Source: Bacteroidota bacterium (GTDB lineage Bacteria; Bacteroidota; Ignavibacteria; SZUA-365). From it: a stretch of 64,000 nucleotides of DNA. Both the position numbers and the translations under genes were made by a program. The stretch covers positions 1 to 64,000 of the forward strand of contig JAEYUG010000081.1 of assembly GCA_023432805.1 (NCBI GenBank), in the 5' to 3' direction. Numbering within the stretch: position 1 is the first letter of the stretch; every line of letters starts with the position of its first letter. The notes below the pieces were generated by a model, which saw only the letters and a list, made by a program, of their open reading frames with translations, had not been told where the DNA came from and did not search any database. This document shows positions 1 to 8,672 of the stretch, one piece after another.

Positions 1-197
1 GTGGCAGCACGCGCGCACCGCTCGTTTTCGAAGTCTACGACATGACCGGTCGCCGCGTGCTCGCGTCCTCTGACCTGCAGATTCCTGCCGACGCAGCGGC
101 GCGGACCTTCTCTGTTTCCACCCTGCCCTCGGGTGCCTACCGCATCGTCCCCCTCGCGCATCCGGCCGCCGCACAGACCATCACAATCGTCCGATAA
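1..197 (+). CDS. C-terminal end of a secreted protein with a T9SS-type sorting tail (5' truncated)
   Basis: Only the last 64 codons are in the window. The reading frame runs from base 3 to the TAA at 195-197. The peptide contains FEVYDMTGRRV, then LPSGAYRIV, and ends TITIVR. This is the pattern of the Bacteroidota type A C-terminal sorting domain (a strand with D.xGR.V, then a LxxGxY strand and a final short strand). Such tails direct export through the outer membrane by the type IX system and are then removed. The same pattern ends the genes at 2660, 26622 and 63189. The passenger domain lies outside the window, so its function is unknown. Confidence 0.75.
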   Translation, partial: GSTRAPLVFEVYDMTGRRVLASSDLQIPADAAARTFSVSTLPSGAYRIVPLAHPAAAQTITIVR

Positions 198-279
198 CCT
201 CAGCACAGAGACGATTCGCGAAAGATTGAAGAACCGCACACCAGGGTTCAGCGCAGACAGCGTGATGCGCCGAGTTCTA

Positions 280-343
280 TTGCATGTACGGCAATACTTT
301 TATACGTTATATGGTGATACGTAAAAAAATATTGTCATAATAT
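280..343 (+). promoter_or_regulatory. Candidate hipBA promoter and operator
   Basis: This A+T-rich stretch contrasts with the G+C-rich surroundings. It contains TTGCAT at 280-285 and the near-palindrome TATACGTTATA at 301-311. An inverted repeat ATATT-N5-AATAT lies at 329-343, ending two bases before the hipB ATG. HipB-type antitoxins repress their own operon by binding inverted repeats at the promoter, so these are plausible operators. No spacing match to a sigma factor consensus is good enough to fix the transcription start. No Shine-Dalgarno sequence precedes the ATG. Confidence 0.4.
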
Positions 344-344
344 C

Positions 345-674
345 ATGCAGAATCGTCAGGCTGCGGCACTCCCGCTTCCGGTACTCCGTGCGCTTCGCAA
401 ACTCGGCTCGGACATCAACGCTGCACGAAGGAGACGGCGGATTTCAACACAGATCATGGCCGAGCGAGTCATGATCTCACGACCCACACTTGTGAAGGTC
501 GAGAAGGGTGATCCGGGTGTCGCGCTCGGAACCTATGCGACGGTCCTCTTCGTGCTCGGCATGCTCGATCGACTCGCTGATGTGTGCGACGCTCGTTTCG
601 ACCAGCTCGGCCTCGATCTGGAAAGCGAGGCACTTCCGCAGCGGATCGTTTCACGACGGAGGAAGCGGACATGA
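345..674 (+). CDS. hipB: HipB-like XRE-family antitoxin/repressor
   Basis: This 109-residue protein has a helix-turn-helix at about residues 25-60 (INAARRRRRISTQIMAERV, then SRPTLVKVEKGDPGVALGTY). That is the usual XRE pattern in which the recognition helix starts at the Ser-Arg-Pro-Thr turn. It overlaps the next gene by ATGA (start and stop share bases 671-674), the translational coupling typical of hipBA. By analogy with E. coli HipB it should bind DNA upstream of its own gene and hold the HipA kinase inactive. The C-terminal tail is rich in Arg and Lys. Identification rests on the HTH pattern plus the adjacent hipA; it does not obviously share the E. coli HipB tail. Confidence 0.8.
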   Translation: MQNRQAAALPLPVLRALRKLGSDINAARRRRRISTQIMAERVMISRPTLVKVEKGDPGVALGTYATVLFVLGMLDRLADVCDARFDQLGLDLESEALPQRIVSRRRKRT

Positions 675-1927
675 CAACGACAACAGCAGTCCATGTCGAT
701 GTTCGCGGTGTCGTGAAGCATGTCGGCACCCTGTGGACAAGGCAAAGGAACGGAAGGGAGAGTGCGTCGTTCGAATACACCGACGCCTGGCTTGAAGACC
801 CGGGTGGATTTGCGTTGGATCCGCAGCTGGTCTTGACCCGCGGCGTGCATCATACATCGAGCGATCGAAGTCTGTTCGGTGCCATGGGAGATTCCGCACC
901 AGACCGCTGGGGCAGAATTCTCATGAAGCGTCTCGAGGCCCGTCTGGCGCAGGAGGAGGGGCGGTCACCCCGAACTCTGCGCGACATCGATCATCTGCTC
1001 ATGGTCGATGATCAGCTCAGGCAGGGCGCCTTGCGTTTCACATCGCAGGAGGGAGGCCCGTTTCTCGCCTCGATCGATGTTCATGGAATTCCTCCCCTTG
1101 TCGAACTCCCACGCCTGCTCGCAGCGAGCGATCACGTCTTGCGGGATGTGGACACGATGGAGGATCTGCGTCTGCTTCTGGCTCCCGGTTCATCGCTGGG
1201 TGGTGCGCGCCCGAAGGCCGCAGTGCGCGGGAGATCGGGCGAACTGTTCATCGCGAAGTTCCCGCGGCATGACGACGATTACAGACTGGAGTTGTGGAGT
1301 CATCTCTGCATGGTGCTTGCAACGGGTTGCGGTATCGACACGGCAGGGAGCAGCCTGGTCACTGCGGCTGGGCGTCGGGTGCATCTCGTGCGCAGATTCG
1401 ACAGGCACGCGGTCGGGCGCATCCCATATCTGTCGGCGATGAGCTTGATCGGTGCGGTAGACGGTGAAGCTCGAAGCTACCTCGAAATCGCTGACGGGCT
1501 GCGACGTCATGGCGCTCATGTTGCGGAAGATCTGAAGCAACTCTGGATGCGGATGCTCTTCTCCGTGCTGATATCCAATGCAGACGATCACCTGCGGAAT
1601 CATGGATTCCTCTACGATGACGATCGACGCGGGTGGCGCTTGTCTCCGGCCTTCGACCTCAACCCGGTACCGCACGCTCCCAGATACCTCTCGCTGACGA
1701 TAGACGAACACAACGCTGCCATGTCGACCGATCTCGTGTGCTCCGTTGGCAGGTACTTCGGCATGACGACCGCTGTCATGCGTGATGAGGTGGAGAGGGT
1801 GCTGCGTGTGATCGCAACATGGCGCGCTGAAGCACGTCGTCTTCGGATACCTCGGCAGGAAATCGACTTCATGTCGGGTGCCTTCGAGCACGATGCCTTG
1901 CTGGAGGCACAGCGCCTTGTGCGCTGA
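671..1927 (+). CDS. hipA: HipA-like serine/threonine kinase toxin
   Basis: This 418-residue protein starts at the ATG that overlaps the hipB stop; an in-frame start at 584 would lie inside hipB and is not used. HipA kinases phosphorylate a translation component (glutamyl-tRNA synthetase in E. coli) and induce dormancy. The family landmarks are in order. The N-terminal domain contains FGAMGDSAPDRWGR. A glycine-rich loop GSSLGGARPKA is followed by FIAKFP with the ATP-binding Lys. VRRFDR comes next, then the catalytic loop NADDHLRNHGF at about residues 303-313, and SPAFDLNP with the metal-binding Asp. The length is close to the 440 residues of E. coli HipA and no catalytic residue appears lost, so the module looks intact. 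The cellular target cannot be read from sequence. Confidence 0.9.
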   Translation: MTTTTAVHVDVRGVVKHVGTLWTRQRNGRESASFEYTDAWLEDPGGFALDPQLVLTRGVHHTSSDRSLFGAMGDSAPDRWGRILMKRLEARLAQEEGRSPRTLRDIDHLLMVDDQLRQGALRFTSQEGGPFLASIDVHGIPPLVELPRLLAASDHVLRDVDTMEDLRLLLAPGSSLGGARPKAAVRGRSGELFIAKFPRHDDDYRLELWSHLCMVLATGCGIDTAGSSLVTAAGRRVHLVRRFDRHAVGRIPYLSAMSLIGAVDGEARSYLEIADGLRRHGAHVAEDLKQLWMRMLFSVLISNADDHLRNHGFLYDDDRRGWRLSPAFDLNPVPHAPRYLSLTIDEHNAAMSTDLVCSVGRYFGMTTAVMRDEVERVLRVIATWRAEARRLRIPRQEIDFMSGAFEHDALLEAQRLVR

Positions 1928-1955
1928 CATGGTAAGACGCTGTCGCCCGGAGGAA

Positions 1956-2645
1956 TCAGGTGCCGTCGGCGAGGCGGCGGAGGGCGGGGAGGTCGAGGAT
2001 GCGGACGCTGTCGCGAGCGGGATCGATGAGCGCGGCGGCGCGCAATGCCGAAAAGGCGCGGGAAAGGGTCTCGGGCACGGTGCCGAGATGCGCGGCCAGG
2101 TCGCGACGGGTGCCGCTCAGCTCCACCACGGCAGCGCCGGATGCCGGGGCGGCACGGAGCGACGCGATGAGCCAGCGCGCGAGCCGCACCTTCACGTCGT
2201 GGCTCGAGAGAATGCCGATGGTCTCGACGAAGGCGCGCAACCGGCGGCTGTAGCCGTGCATGACCGCGAGCGCAATATCCGCGCGGCGCAGGAGCAGCGC
2301 GGTGAACTCCGCCGCGGGCACGCGCACGAGCAGCGCATCGTCGATGGCCACGCAGGCGGCGGGATAGCGCTGCAGCGAGTAGATCGCCGCCTCCGCCACG
2401 AGATCACCCGCACGCTGCACGTGCACGACGACTTCCGCACCGCCGGCGAGGGTGCGCACGATCTTGACGCGACCCTCCAGCACCGCATAGAACGCCGTGG
2501 CGACATCCCCCTCGTCGAACAGCGCCTCGCCACGCCCGATCTGCACGAAGCGCGAGAACGCGGCGATCGCGTCGAGCGCCTCGCCGTCGAGCGCCTCGAA
2601 CAGGAAGATGCCGCCGAGCGCCTCGCGCAGTCCGGCGTCACGCAT
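1956..2645 (-). CDS. Crp/Fnr-family transcriptional regulator
   Basis: This 229-residue protein has a cyclic-nucleotide-binding-like beta-roll at residues 1-120 (FDEGDVATAFYAVLEGRVKI, then GDLVAEAAIY and YPAACVA). A C-terminal winged helix (SGTRRDLAAHLGTVPETLSRAFSAL) follows. The ETLSR recognition helix is the Crp/Fnr type that reads TTGA-like half sites. The Fnr N-terminal cysteine cluster is absent, so an oxygen-sensing iron-sulfur centre is unlikely. The full cAMP-binding signature is also absent, so the ligand is unknown. The ATG at 2645 lies 14 bases after the stop of the BNR gene, suggesting read-through from that gene. Longer in-frame openings upstream run into the BNR gene and are not used. 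Confidence 0.85.
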   Translation of the reverse strand: MRDAGLREALGGIFLFEALDGEALDAIAAFSRFVQIGRGEALFDEGDVATAFYAVLEGRVKIVRTLAGGAEVVVHVQRAGDLVAEAAIYSLQRYPAACVAIDDALLVRVPAAEFTALLLRRADIALAVMHGYSRRLRAFVETIGILSSHDVKVRLARWLIASLRAAPASGAAVVELSGTRRDLAAHLGTVPETLSRAFSALRAAALIDPARDSVRILDLPALRRLADGT

Positions 2646-2659
2646 CGCCGCGGCCACGA

Positions 2660-5600
2660 CTACCGCGCGACGACGATGCGGCGCGTGATGCTCTGCGCAC
2701 CCGCGCGCAGCGTCACGAAGTACACGCCGCTCGAGACCGACGACGCATCCCAGACCGCGGTGTGGTCGCCGGCCGTGCGCGCACCGTCGACGAGCGTCGT
2801 GAGCACGCGGCCGCCGGCCGTGTAGATGTCGAGGGTGAGGGATGTCGGCGTCGCGAGCCGGTAGGGAATCGTGACACGGTCGCGCACCGCGGTGACGGGA
2901 TTCGGCCAGAGCTCGCCGAGCACGACGTCGGAAGCCACCGCGGGATGCTCGATGCCGACGACGGGATTGCTCCACAGACGCTGCACGATGCCGGTCTTCG
3001 TGACGATCCATCCCGTGAGGGAGTCGGCGAAGGCGGCATCCTGCACGGGACCCGTGTACGCGAAGGTCGTGCGGGTCCACGTCGCGCCCTCGTCGCGGCT
3101 CACCCAGGCGCTGCTGTCGCTGACGATCCACACGCTGGCGCTGGCCGCGTCGACGGCGATGGCCGTGTTGCGCAGGCCGTTCATCGGATAGGTGGCGGCG
3201 GTCCACAACTGGCCGCCGGTCACGGTGCGGCGCACGCGTCCCGTGGTCTCGTCGCAGGCGAAGCCGCGCGTCGCGTTCACGAAACCGACGTCGCTCAGAT
3301 AGCGCACGCCGCTGCCCGCGGTGCGCGACGTCCATGTCATGCCGCCGTCGGTCGTGCGCAGCACCGAGGCGTCGGACGAGGCGTCCACATCCTGATTCGA
3401 GCTGACGAACACGCCGTTCTGGCGGTCCGAAAAGGCGAGGGTGCCGTAGAGGGGACGCAGGGCGGCGGGCCGTGCGGCGATGCCGCGCCAGGTTTCGCCG
3501 CCGTCGCTCGTCAGGTACACGTCGGCGGTGTCGCCCGTGCCCTGCGAGACGGCGATGCCGTGCTGCGCGTCATGGAACCAGATGTTGCCGAAGCGTCCGT
3601 CGATGCCGTAGAGCATGTCGCGCCAGGTCGCGCCGCCGTCGGTGGTTTTCCAGAGGTGACCCGCGCCCGTGTTGACGAGGGCCTGGGGACCTCCGGTGCC
3701 GGCGATGGCGGTCTGTGCGTCGAGGCCGACGATGGCGATGACCGATGCGTCGGTGGCGAGCTTGTGGTGGGTCCACGTCGCACCGAGATCGGTCGAGCGC
3801 GAGACCCATCCCGTGTCGCGTGCGATCCACAGCGAGCGGTCGCGCGCCGCCGAGAGGCGGTTGACGTGCGTCGGCATGGGTGCGGCCGAGGCGATGCTCC
3901 ACGGGTGCAGCGGACTGTCGGCGACCTGCACGGAGAAGTGCTGGCGGATGCTGCCGGCGGCGTTGGAGGCTTCCACCGTGAAGCGGCCGTCGAGCGAGCG
4001 GGCCACCCAGCGCACGGTGCCGTAGACGCTGTCGATGGTGGTGCCGGCGGGGGCATCCACCAATCGGAACCGCGCCTCCGGCACGGCACGCACGACGGGC
4101 GCATAGACGAAGGTCGCGCCCTGGTCGAGGGTCGTGGTGTCGGGCAGGGAGGTGAAGACGGGTGCGGCGGGGGTGGGCACGCTCCACTGCATGTCGTACA
4201 TGCCGCGGCCGAAGGTGATGGCGCGCAGGGTGCCGCTGGCGGGGTGCCAGCGGAAGCGCTGCACCGAGACGGCGGGCATGCCGGTGCCGAAGCGCTGCCA
4301 CTCCGCGCCGCCGTTGTCGCTCACGAAGGCGCCGATGTCGGTGGCGAGCACGAGGCGGCCGTCGAGTTCGAGGATGTCGTTGACGGGGATGTCGGGCAGG
4401 TTGCCGGTGATGTCGCTCCACGTCGCGCCGAAATCGGTGCTGCGGTGCACCTTCGAGGAGCCGTAGCGGCCGTAGGTGGTGTAGATGGTGCCGGGCGTGA
4501 AGCTGCGCACGGAGGTGCAGCTGGCCTCGGGCAGGCCGGTCTTGAGCGTCCACGTCTCGCCGGCGTCGGTCGAGAGGGCGACGGCCTTCGGCGCGGCGGC
4601 GAGCACGGTGCGGTGGTCGTAGGGCGCGATCGACATGGCGGTCACGTAGTAGCACGATCCGGTGCCGGTGGGGAAGAGGCAGCTCTGCAGCTGCCGCCAG
4701 AGGCGTCCCTCGTTCGTGCTCTTGTAGATGCGGTAGCTCGAGACGTAGAGGGTGCGCGGCTCGACGGGATCGAGCTCCCAGGCGATGTAGAAGAGCGATC
4801 CCTCGCCCGGCAGCGAGCCGGTTGCGGAGGTCCACGTGCGTCCCTCGTTGTCGGAGCGCCAGATCTTCATGGTCTCCTGCGAGGCGAACATGATGTTGGG
4901 GGCGAGGGGATTGACGTGGCTGTGGCCGCCGTCGCCGTAGAGCGTGAGGTCGAAGTCGGCTTCCCCCGTCGAGAGCAGGGTACCGTTGTCCTGCGTGCCC
5001 CCGATGAGCAGCGCGGGCGTGTGGGGATGCATGTCCCCGCCGATGAACTGCGAAATCGCCATCCCCCGGTCACGTTTCTCGACCACCGCCCCGGATGCGC
5101 GCACGAGGTACACGCCGCCGTCGTTGCCGACGAAGACGTTGTCGGGCTGTGCGGGGTCGAAGGCGATCGCGTGCTGGTCGACGTGCAGGGGTCCGCCCGC
5201 CAGCTGGTCGGCCACGCGCATCCACGTCGCGCCGCCGTCGGACGAGCGCAGCAGCTTGACGCTTCCGACGAGCACGATATCGGGATTGGTGGGATCGACC
5301 CCGACGACGTTCGCGAACCAGCCGAGCGTGCCCCGCTGCGAGCGCGTGTAATCCAGCGGAAGCTCCAGCCGCCGCCAGCTCGCACCGGCGTCGGTGCTCT
5401 TGAAGACGCCCATGAGCCGGGCGGGATCGCCCTCGACCTCGGTCACGGCGGCGTAGAGCACGTCCGGAGCAGAGGCACAGAGCGCGATGCCCGTGCGTCC
5501 GATGAGCGAGTCGGCCACGCCGAGGTTGAGCGCCTGCCAGGTGTCGCCCCCGTCGATCGTCTTCAGCACGCCGTAGCGCGCGGCGGTGCCGCCCGCGGAC

Positions 5601-6436
5601 AGCTTCGTCGAGACTGTGTAGAGCACGGCGGGGTTCTGGGGATTCATGATCAGCTCGCGGGTGCGTCCCTTCACGATCTGCTGCCAGCTCGCGCCGCGGT
5701 CGGTCGAGCGCCAGATGCCGTGGGTCTCGGTGTCGATGTTGCCCTGCGGAATCGATGCGTAAAGGATGTCGGGATTGGTGGGATGCACGAGGAGCGCACC
5801 GATGCGGGAGTAGGCCGGGATCGACGCACCTCCGATCGGAAGCCACGTCGTGCCGGCGTCGGTGCTGCGGAAGATGCCTGCGCCGTCGTAGGCGCGCTGG
5901 CCGAAGCTGGGGTCGCCGGTGCCGAGGTAGACGACGTTCGTGTCGAGGGGATCGTAGGCGAGCGCGCCGGCGGCCTGGGTGGGGAGGTCTTCGGTGACCG
6001 GATGCCACGAGCGGCCCGCATCCCACGAGCGCCAGACGCCGCCGTCGGCGGCCGCGGCGAACATGGTTTCGGAGCGTTTGGGATTGACGAGCAGCGCGTT
6101 GACGCGTCCGCCGATGTTGATGGGTCCGCGACTCACCCACTGGTTTGCGAGGGCGGGGGCGGGGGTGCGTCCGTCGGCCGCGGGTTGGGGCGTGTAGAGC
6201 CGCATGCTGGTGCGGGCCTCTTCGGTCGCCCGCACGCGTGCGCCGAGGGGAATCTCTCCCCCGGGATACGTTGCGCGGGTGTGGAAGTACTCGTGCCGGG
6301 CGCGCGCCTTTTCGGTGGCCGGGGTGGGCGGCGTGCCGGGGATGATCGAGAGCGCATCCTGGGCGGCCAGAGGTGCGGTGAGGAGGAGCGCGGCGGCGGC
6401 GGCGAGGAGGGCGACGGCGAGGAGGGAGCGGAGCAT
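2660..6436 (-). CDS. Large secreted BNR/sortilin-type repeat protein with T9SS tail
   Basis: This 1258-residue protein is predicted to be secreted. Its signal peptide (MLRSLLAVALLAAAAALLL, ending at LAAQ) supports the ATG at 6436. A longer opening upstream is translated repeat DNA. About residues 90-750 consist of repeated strands with S.DGG.TW or S.D.G.TW turns (RSWDAGRSW, RSTDAGTTW, KSTDAGASW, RSSDGGATW). These are the Asp-box/BNR blades of sortilin-like beta-propellers. An Ig-like segment follows (FTSLPDTTTLDQGATFVYAP). A second BNR block comes next, and the final 85 residues (ELWPNPV, DIYTAGGRVL, SSGVYFV, ending RRIVVAR) form the sorting domain. No catalytic signature is visible. It is likely a surface or extracellular adhesion or binding protein, paralogous in style to the 26622 gene. 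Confidence 0.85.
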   Translation of the reverse strand: MLRSLLAVALLAAAAALLLTAPLAAQDALSIIPGTPPTPATEKARARHEYFHTRATYPGGEIPLGARVRATEEARTSMRLYTPQPAADGRTPAPALANQWVSRGPINIGGRVNALLVNPKRSETMFAAAADGGVWRSWDAGRSWHPVTEDLPTQAAGALAYDPLDTNVVYLGTGDPSFGQRAYDGAGIFRSTDAGTTWLPIGGASIPAYSRIGALLVHPTNPDILYASIPQGNIDTETHGIWRSTDRGASWQQIVKGRTRELIMNPQNPAVLYTVSTKLSAGGTAARYGVLKTIDGGDTWQALNLGVADSLIGRTGIALCASAPDVLYAAVTEVEGDPARLMGVFKSTDAGASWRRLELPLDYTRSQRGTLGWFANVVGVDPTNPDIVLVGSVKLLRSSDGGATWMRVADQLAGGPLHVDQHAIAFDPAQPDNVFVGNDGGVYLVRASGAVVEKRDRGMAISQFIGGDMHPHTPALLIGGTQDNGTLLSTGEADFDLTLYGDGGHSHVNPLAPNIMFASQETMKIWRSDNEGRTWTSATGSLPGEGSLFYIAWELDPVEPRTLYVSSYRIYKSTNEGRLWRQLQSCLFPTGTGSCYYVTAMSIAPYDHRTVLAAAPKAVALSTDAGETWTLKTGLPEASCTSVRSFTPGTIYTTYGRYGSSKVHRSTDFGATWSDITGNLPDIPVNDILELDGRLVLATDIGAFVSDNGGAEWQRFGTGMPAVSVQRFRWHPASGTLRAITFGRGMYDMQWSVPTPAAPVFTSLPDTTTLDQGATFVYAPVVRAVPEARFRLVDAPAGTTIDSVYGTVRWVARSLDGRFTVEASNAAGSIRQHFSVQVADSPLHPWSIASAAPMPTHVNRLSAARDRSLWIARDTGWVSRSTDLGATWTHHKLATDASVIAIVGLDAQTAIAGTGGPQALVNTGAGHLWKTTDGGATWRDMLYGIDGRFGNIWFHDAQHGIAVSQGTGDTADVYLTSDGGETWRGIAARPAALRPLYGTLAFSDRQNGVFVSSNQDVDASSDASVLRTTDGGMTWTSRTAGSGVRYLSDVGFVNATRGFACDETTGRVRRTVTGGQLWTAATYPMNGLRNTAIAVDAASASVWIVSDSSAWVSRDEGATWTRTTFAYTGPVQDAAFADSLTGWIVTKTGIVQRLWSNPVVGIEHPAVASDVVLGELWPNPVTAVRDRVTIPYRLATPTSLTLDIYTAGGRVLTTLVDGARTAGDHTAVWDASSVSSGVYFVTLRAGAQSITRRIVVAR

Positions 6437-6504
6437 GGCAGACTCACACGAACGATTGAACGGAATCACGAAAACTACACCCCCCACACCCCCTACGCAA
6501 GCAG

Positions 6505-6586
6505 TGAAAGGAGGGTGGACGTCCCCGTCCACTCTTGACGAATGCTCAGCGGGTGCAGGGTGGACGAAGACGTCCACCGACCGGTC
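6505..6586 (+). repeat. Double-hairpin dispersed repeat, copy A
   Basis: This intergenic element starts TGAAAGGAGGGTGGACG. It carries two stem-loops: GTGGACG-TCCC-CGTCCAC (6515-6532, seven-base arms) and GGTGGACG-AAGA-CGTCCACC (6559-6578). It ends CCGACCGGTC. The reverse complement of 10398-10480 matches it along its whole length with only a few differences, including the unpaired spacer between the stems. The two are therefore homologous copies and not independent hairpins. It lies between the start of the BNR gene and the terminator of the NlpC/P60 gene. Confidence 0.8.
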
Positions 6587-6617
6587 AAAAAAAAAGCCCC
6601 TGCACTGCAGGGGCTTT
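6587..6617 (-). terminator. Rho-independent terminator of the NlpC/P60 gene
   Basis: Read on the minus strand, a 12-base arm AAAGCCCCTGCA (6617-6606) pairs with its complement (6604-6593). A run of Ts follows, corresponding to the A-run at 6587-6595. It lies 18 bases beyond the stop of the 6635-7396 gene. Confidence 0.85.
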
Positions 6618-6634
6618 CAGGAACTTCCGACGAA

Positions 6635-7396
6635 TTACTGCACCGAGTATCGGTGCTGCGACGAGTAGACCGCGTCGTGCGACAGGAAACGTCCGCCCCA
6701 GCGGTAGCGGGTCGTGTAGTACCCGTCGGTGATATGTGAGTAGATGACACCTCGTCCAGTGGACGAGTGCGCGAACACGCCGTTGCCGATGTAGATGCCG
6801 ACATGGCCGATGCGCGCCGATTTTTTCGAGCGACCCGCGAAGAACACAAGATCGCCGAACTGGAGACTGTCCGGATTGAAGACCGGCATGAGCTGCTGAG
6901 CCTGCCACCGCGAGTTGCCGCGGAATGCCGGATCGAGCGTATTGCTCACGACCGCTGATGTGAAGCCGGAGCAGTCGACACCCCGAGTGGAATGCCCGCC
7001 GAAGCGGTAGCGTACGCCGAGCCATTGATCGATGGTGCCGATCAGTTCGGCTCGTAGCTCGGAAGATGCGAAGGGGGAGCGGTAGTCGAATGTGGCAGGT
7101 ACCGACACATACAAGCGTGTCATTTCGGCATTCTTTGTTTCGTGAAGATCTGCATAGTCCGGCAGATATTTACGAAGCACAGAGATCGACTGTTCTCTGG
7201 TCACGCCACGAGACTTCTTCGACGTGCGCGCCTTGGCCTTCCTGGCCTTGCGTGCTTTCTTCTTGCTGCTCACGGTCTTCTTTGCAGAGACCGTTGAAGC
7301 GGTTGCCTTCTTTGCATGCGCCGTTGCGGTGAAGACTGCCTCGGCGCCCACGAAAAGGAAGGCGGTGAGCAGCAGGAGGGTGATGGACTTCTTCAT
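6635..7396 (-). CDS. NlpC/P60-family cell-wall endopeptidase
   Basis: This 253-residue exported protein should cleave peptidoglycan stem peptides. The catalytic Cys is in RGVDCSGFT (Cys142). His198 in GHVGIYIGNG and His210 in FAHSS supply the rest of the expected catalytic set. A signal peptide (MKKSITLLLLTAFLFVGAEA, ending near TATAHA) is followed by a very Lys/Ser-rich linker at residues 29-63, perhaps a wall- or membrane-associating segment. The start is fixed by GGAGG five bases upstream of the ATG at 7396; an in-frame opening reaching 7474 lacks such a site. The gene is monocistronic, with its own terminator and a divergent neighbour. Confidence 0.88.
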   Translation of the reverse strand: MKKSITLLLLTAFLFVGAEAVFTATAHAKKATASTVSAKKTVSSKKKARKARKAKARTSKKSRGVTREQSISVLRKYLPDYADLHETKNAEMTRLYVSVPATFDYRSPFASSELRAELIGTIDQWLGVRYRFGGHSTRGVDCSGFTSAVVSNTLDPAFRGNSRWQAQQLMPVFNPDSLQFGDLVFFAGRSKKSARIGHVGIYIGNGVFAHSSTGRGVIYSHITDGYYTTRYRWGGRFLSHDAVYSSQHRYSVQ

Positions 7397-7625
7397 AGTC
7401 CTCCATACAGTGAAAAACATTGTGAAAGAACGACTGCCCGAATTACTCTCGAGCAACTCCACAATGTAGCACATCCCCCTTTTTCACACAACCCCGACGG
7501 GCACTTTTCTGAAAGTGCTGAAATCACGCCGAAATCGCCACATCGGTCACAGGAACGTCGAATCCGTTGCATTTCTGGCAGACCGCGTCGATATTCCCGC
7601 CTGTCTTATCACATGATGAATTCCC

Positions 7626-8672
7626 ATGCGTGACTTGAAAGTGATCGCGGTGCTGCTGGGGGTGCTGACCCTGTTTGCGATCGGCGTGGTGCTGCGCGAA
7701 CTGCAGAGTGTGCTGCTGCCCTTCGTGATCGCGGTGTTCCTTTCGCTGATCTTCAAGCCGGTCGTGCTCGTGCTCACGCGCCGCCGCGTGCCCATGGCCG
7801 TCGCCCTCGTGGTCGTGGCGGTGTTGATTGCGGGACTCCTCTTCGGCGTCTCGATGATCATCACCGCGAGCGTCGAGAGCTTCATCGCCACCTTGCCGCG
7901 CTACCAGAGCCGGCTCGACGGACTCATCACCTCGCTCGCCGGAACGGCCGTAGCACTCATCACGCAGCTGGGCTACAGGCCAGAAGACCTCCGCATCACC
8001 GATGCGATCAGTGCCTCGTCGATCACCGCGGCGGTCGGCGCCTCGCTCGGCACCATTCTCGGTCTGCTTTCCGATCTTTTCATGGTGCTGCTGTTCATGA
8101 TCTTCATCCTCGCCGGCAGCGGACAGCTCTCGCGCAAGATCGAAGGAGCCTTCGAAGACGAGCACGCCCGCAGCATGGCTTCGATCATCGCAGCGATCGA
8201 CGAGAAGGTGCGCCAGTACCTCGTCACCAAGACCCTCGTCTCGGCCGGCACCGGCGCGCTTTGTTCCCTCATCCTCTGGATCGTCGGCGTCGACTTCCCC
8301 CTGCTGTGGGGATTCATCACCTTCCTCTTCAACTACATCCCGAACTTCGGGAGTCTGCTCTCAGTCGTCTTCCCCGTCATCCTCGCCCTCGTGCAGTTCG
8401 ACTCGCCCACGCCCGCGCTCGTCGCGCTCGTGCTGCTGGTGGTCATGCAGAACCTGATGGGCAACATCCTCGAGCCGCGGCTCATGGCCTTCAGCCTCAA
8501 CCTCTCGCCCGTGCTCGTGCTGGTGAGTCTCATCTTCTGGGGCTGGCTCTGGGGCGTGGTCGGCATGATTCTCGCCGTGCCGATCATGTCGATGATCAAG
8601 ATCGTCTTCGAGCACATCGACGCGCTCAAACCCGTCGCCGCCCTCATGAGCAGCGGAGACCATCGCGCATGA
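7626..8672 (+). CDS. AI-2E/PerM-family membrane transporter
   Basis: This 348-residue protein has about eight hydrophobic segments. Two N-terminal helices (VIAVLLGVLTLFAIGVVL and LLPFVIAVFLSLIFKPVVLVL) are followed by RRVPMAVALVVV and a soluble stretch at about residues 80-130. C-terminal features include TFLFNYIPNFGSLLSVVFPVILAL and GNILEPRLMAFSLNLSPVLVLVSLIFWGWLWGVVGMILAVP. GN..EP.L.G/A..L.LSP.....S..FWGWLWG..G is the signature of the AI-2E (YdiK/PerM/TqsA) family. Members export small molecules or act in ion exchange; the substrate cannot be told from sequence. Its stop overlaps the rlpA start (ATGA at 8669-8672), so the two form an operon. Confidence 0.88.
   Translation: MRDLKVIAVLLGVLTLFAIGVVLRELQSVLLPFVIAVFLSLIFKPVVLVLTRRRVPMAVALVVVAVLIAGLLFGVSMIITASVESFIATLPRYQSRLDGLITSLAGTAVALITQLGYRPEDLRITDAISASSITAAVGASLGTILGLLSDLFMVLLFMIFILAGSGQLSRKIEGAFEDEHARSMASIIAAIDEKVRQYLVTKTLVSAGTGALCSLILWIVGVDFPLLWGFITFLFNYIPNFGSLLSVVFPVILALVQFDSPTPALVALVLLVVMQNLMGNILEPRLMAFSLNLSPVLVLVSLIFWGWLWGVVGMILAVPIMSMIKIVFEHIDALKPVAALMSSGDHRA

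Noticed and set aside
584..670. Upstream start for hipA
   Set aside because: It would lie wholly within hipB. The ATG at 671 overlaps the hipB stop in the usual coupled manner and matches the length of the family.
2762..6538. 1258-codon open frame on the plus strand opposite the BNR gene
   Set aside because: It is the mirror of a G+C-rich gene with few stop codons. Its product is Gly/Arg/Val-rich with no fold or signal, while the minus strand encodes clear BNR blades, a signal peptide and a sorting domain.
6437..6577. 47-residue N-terminal extension of the 2660-6436 protein
   Set aside because: It is translated from the double-hairpin repeat and removes the signal peptide from the N-terminus.
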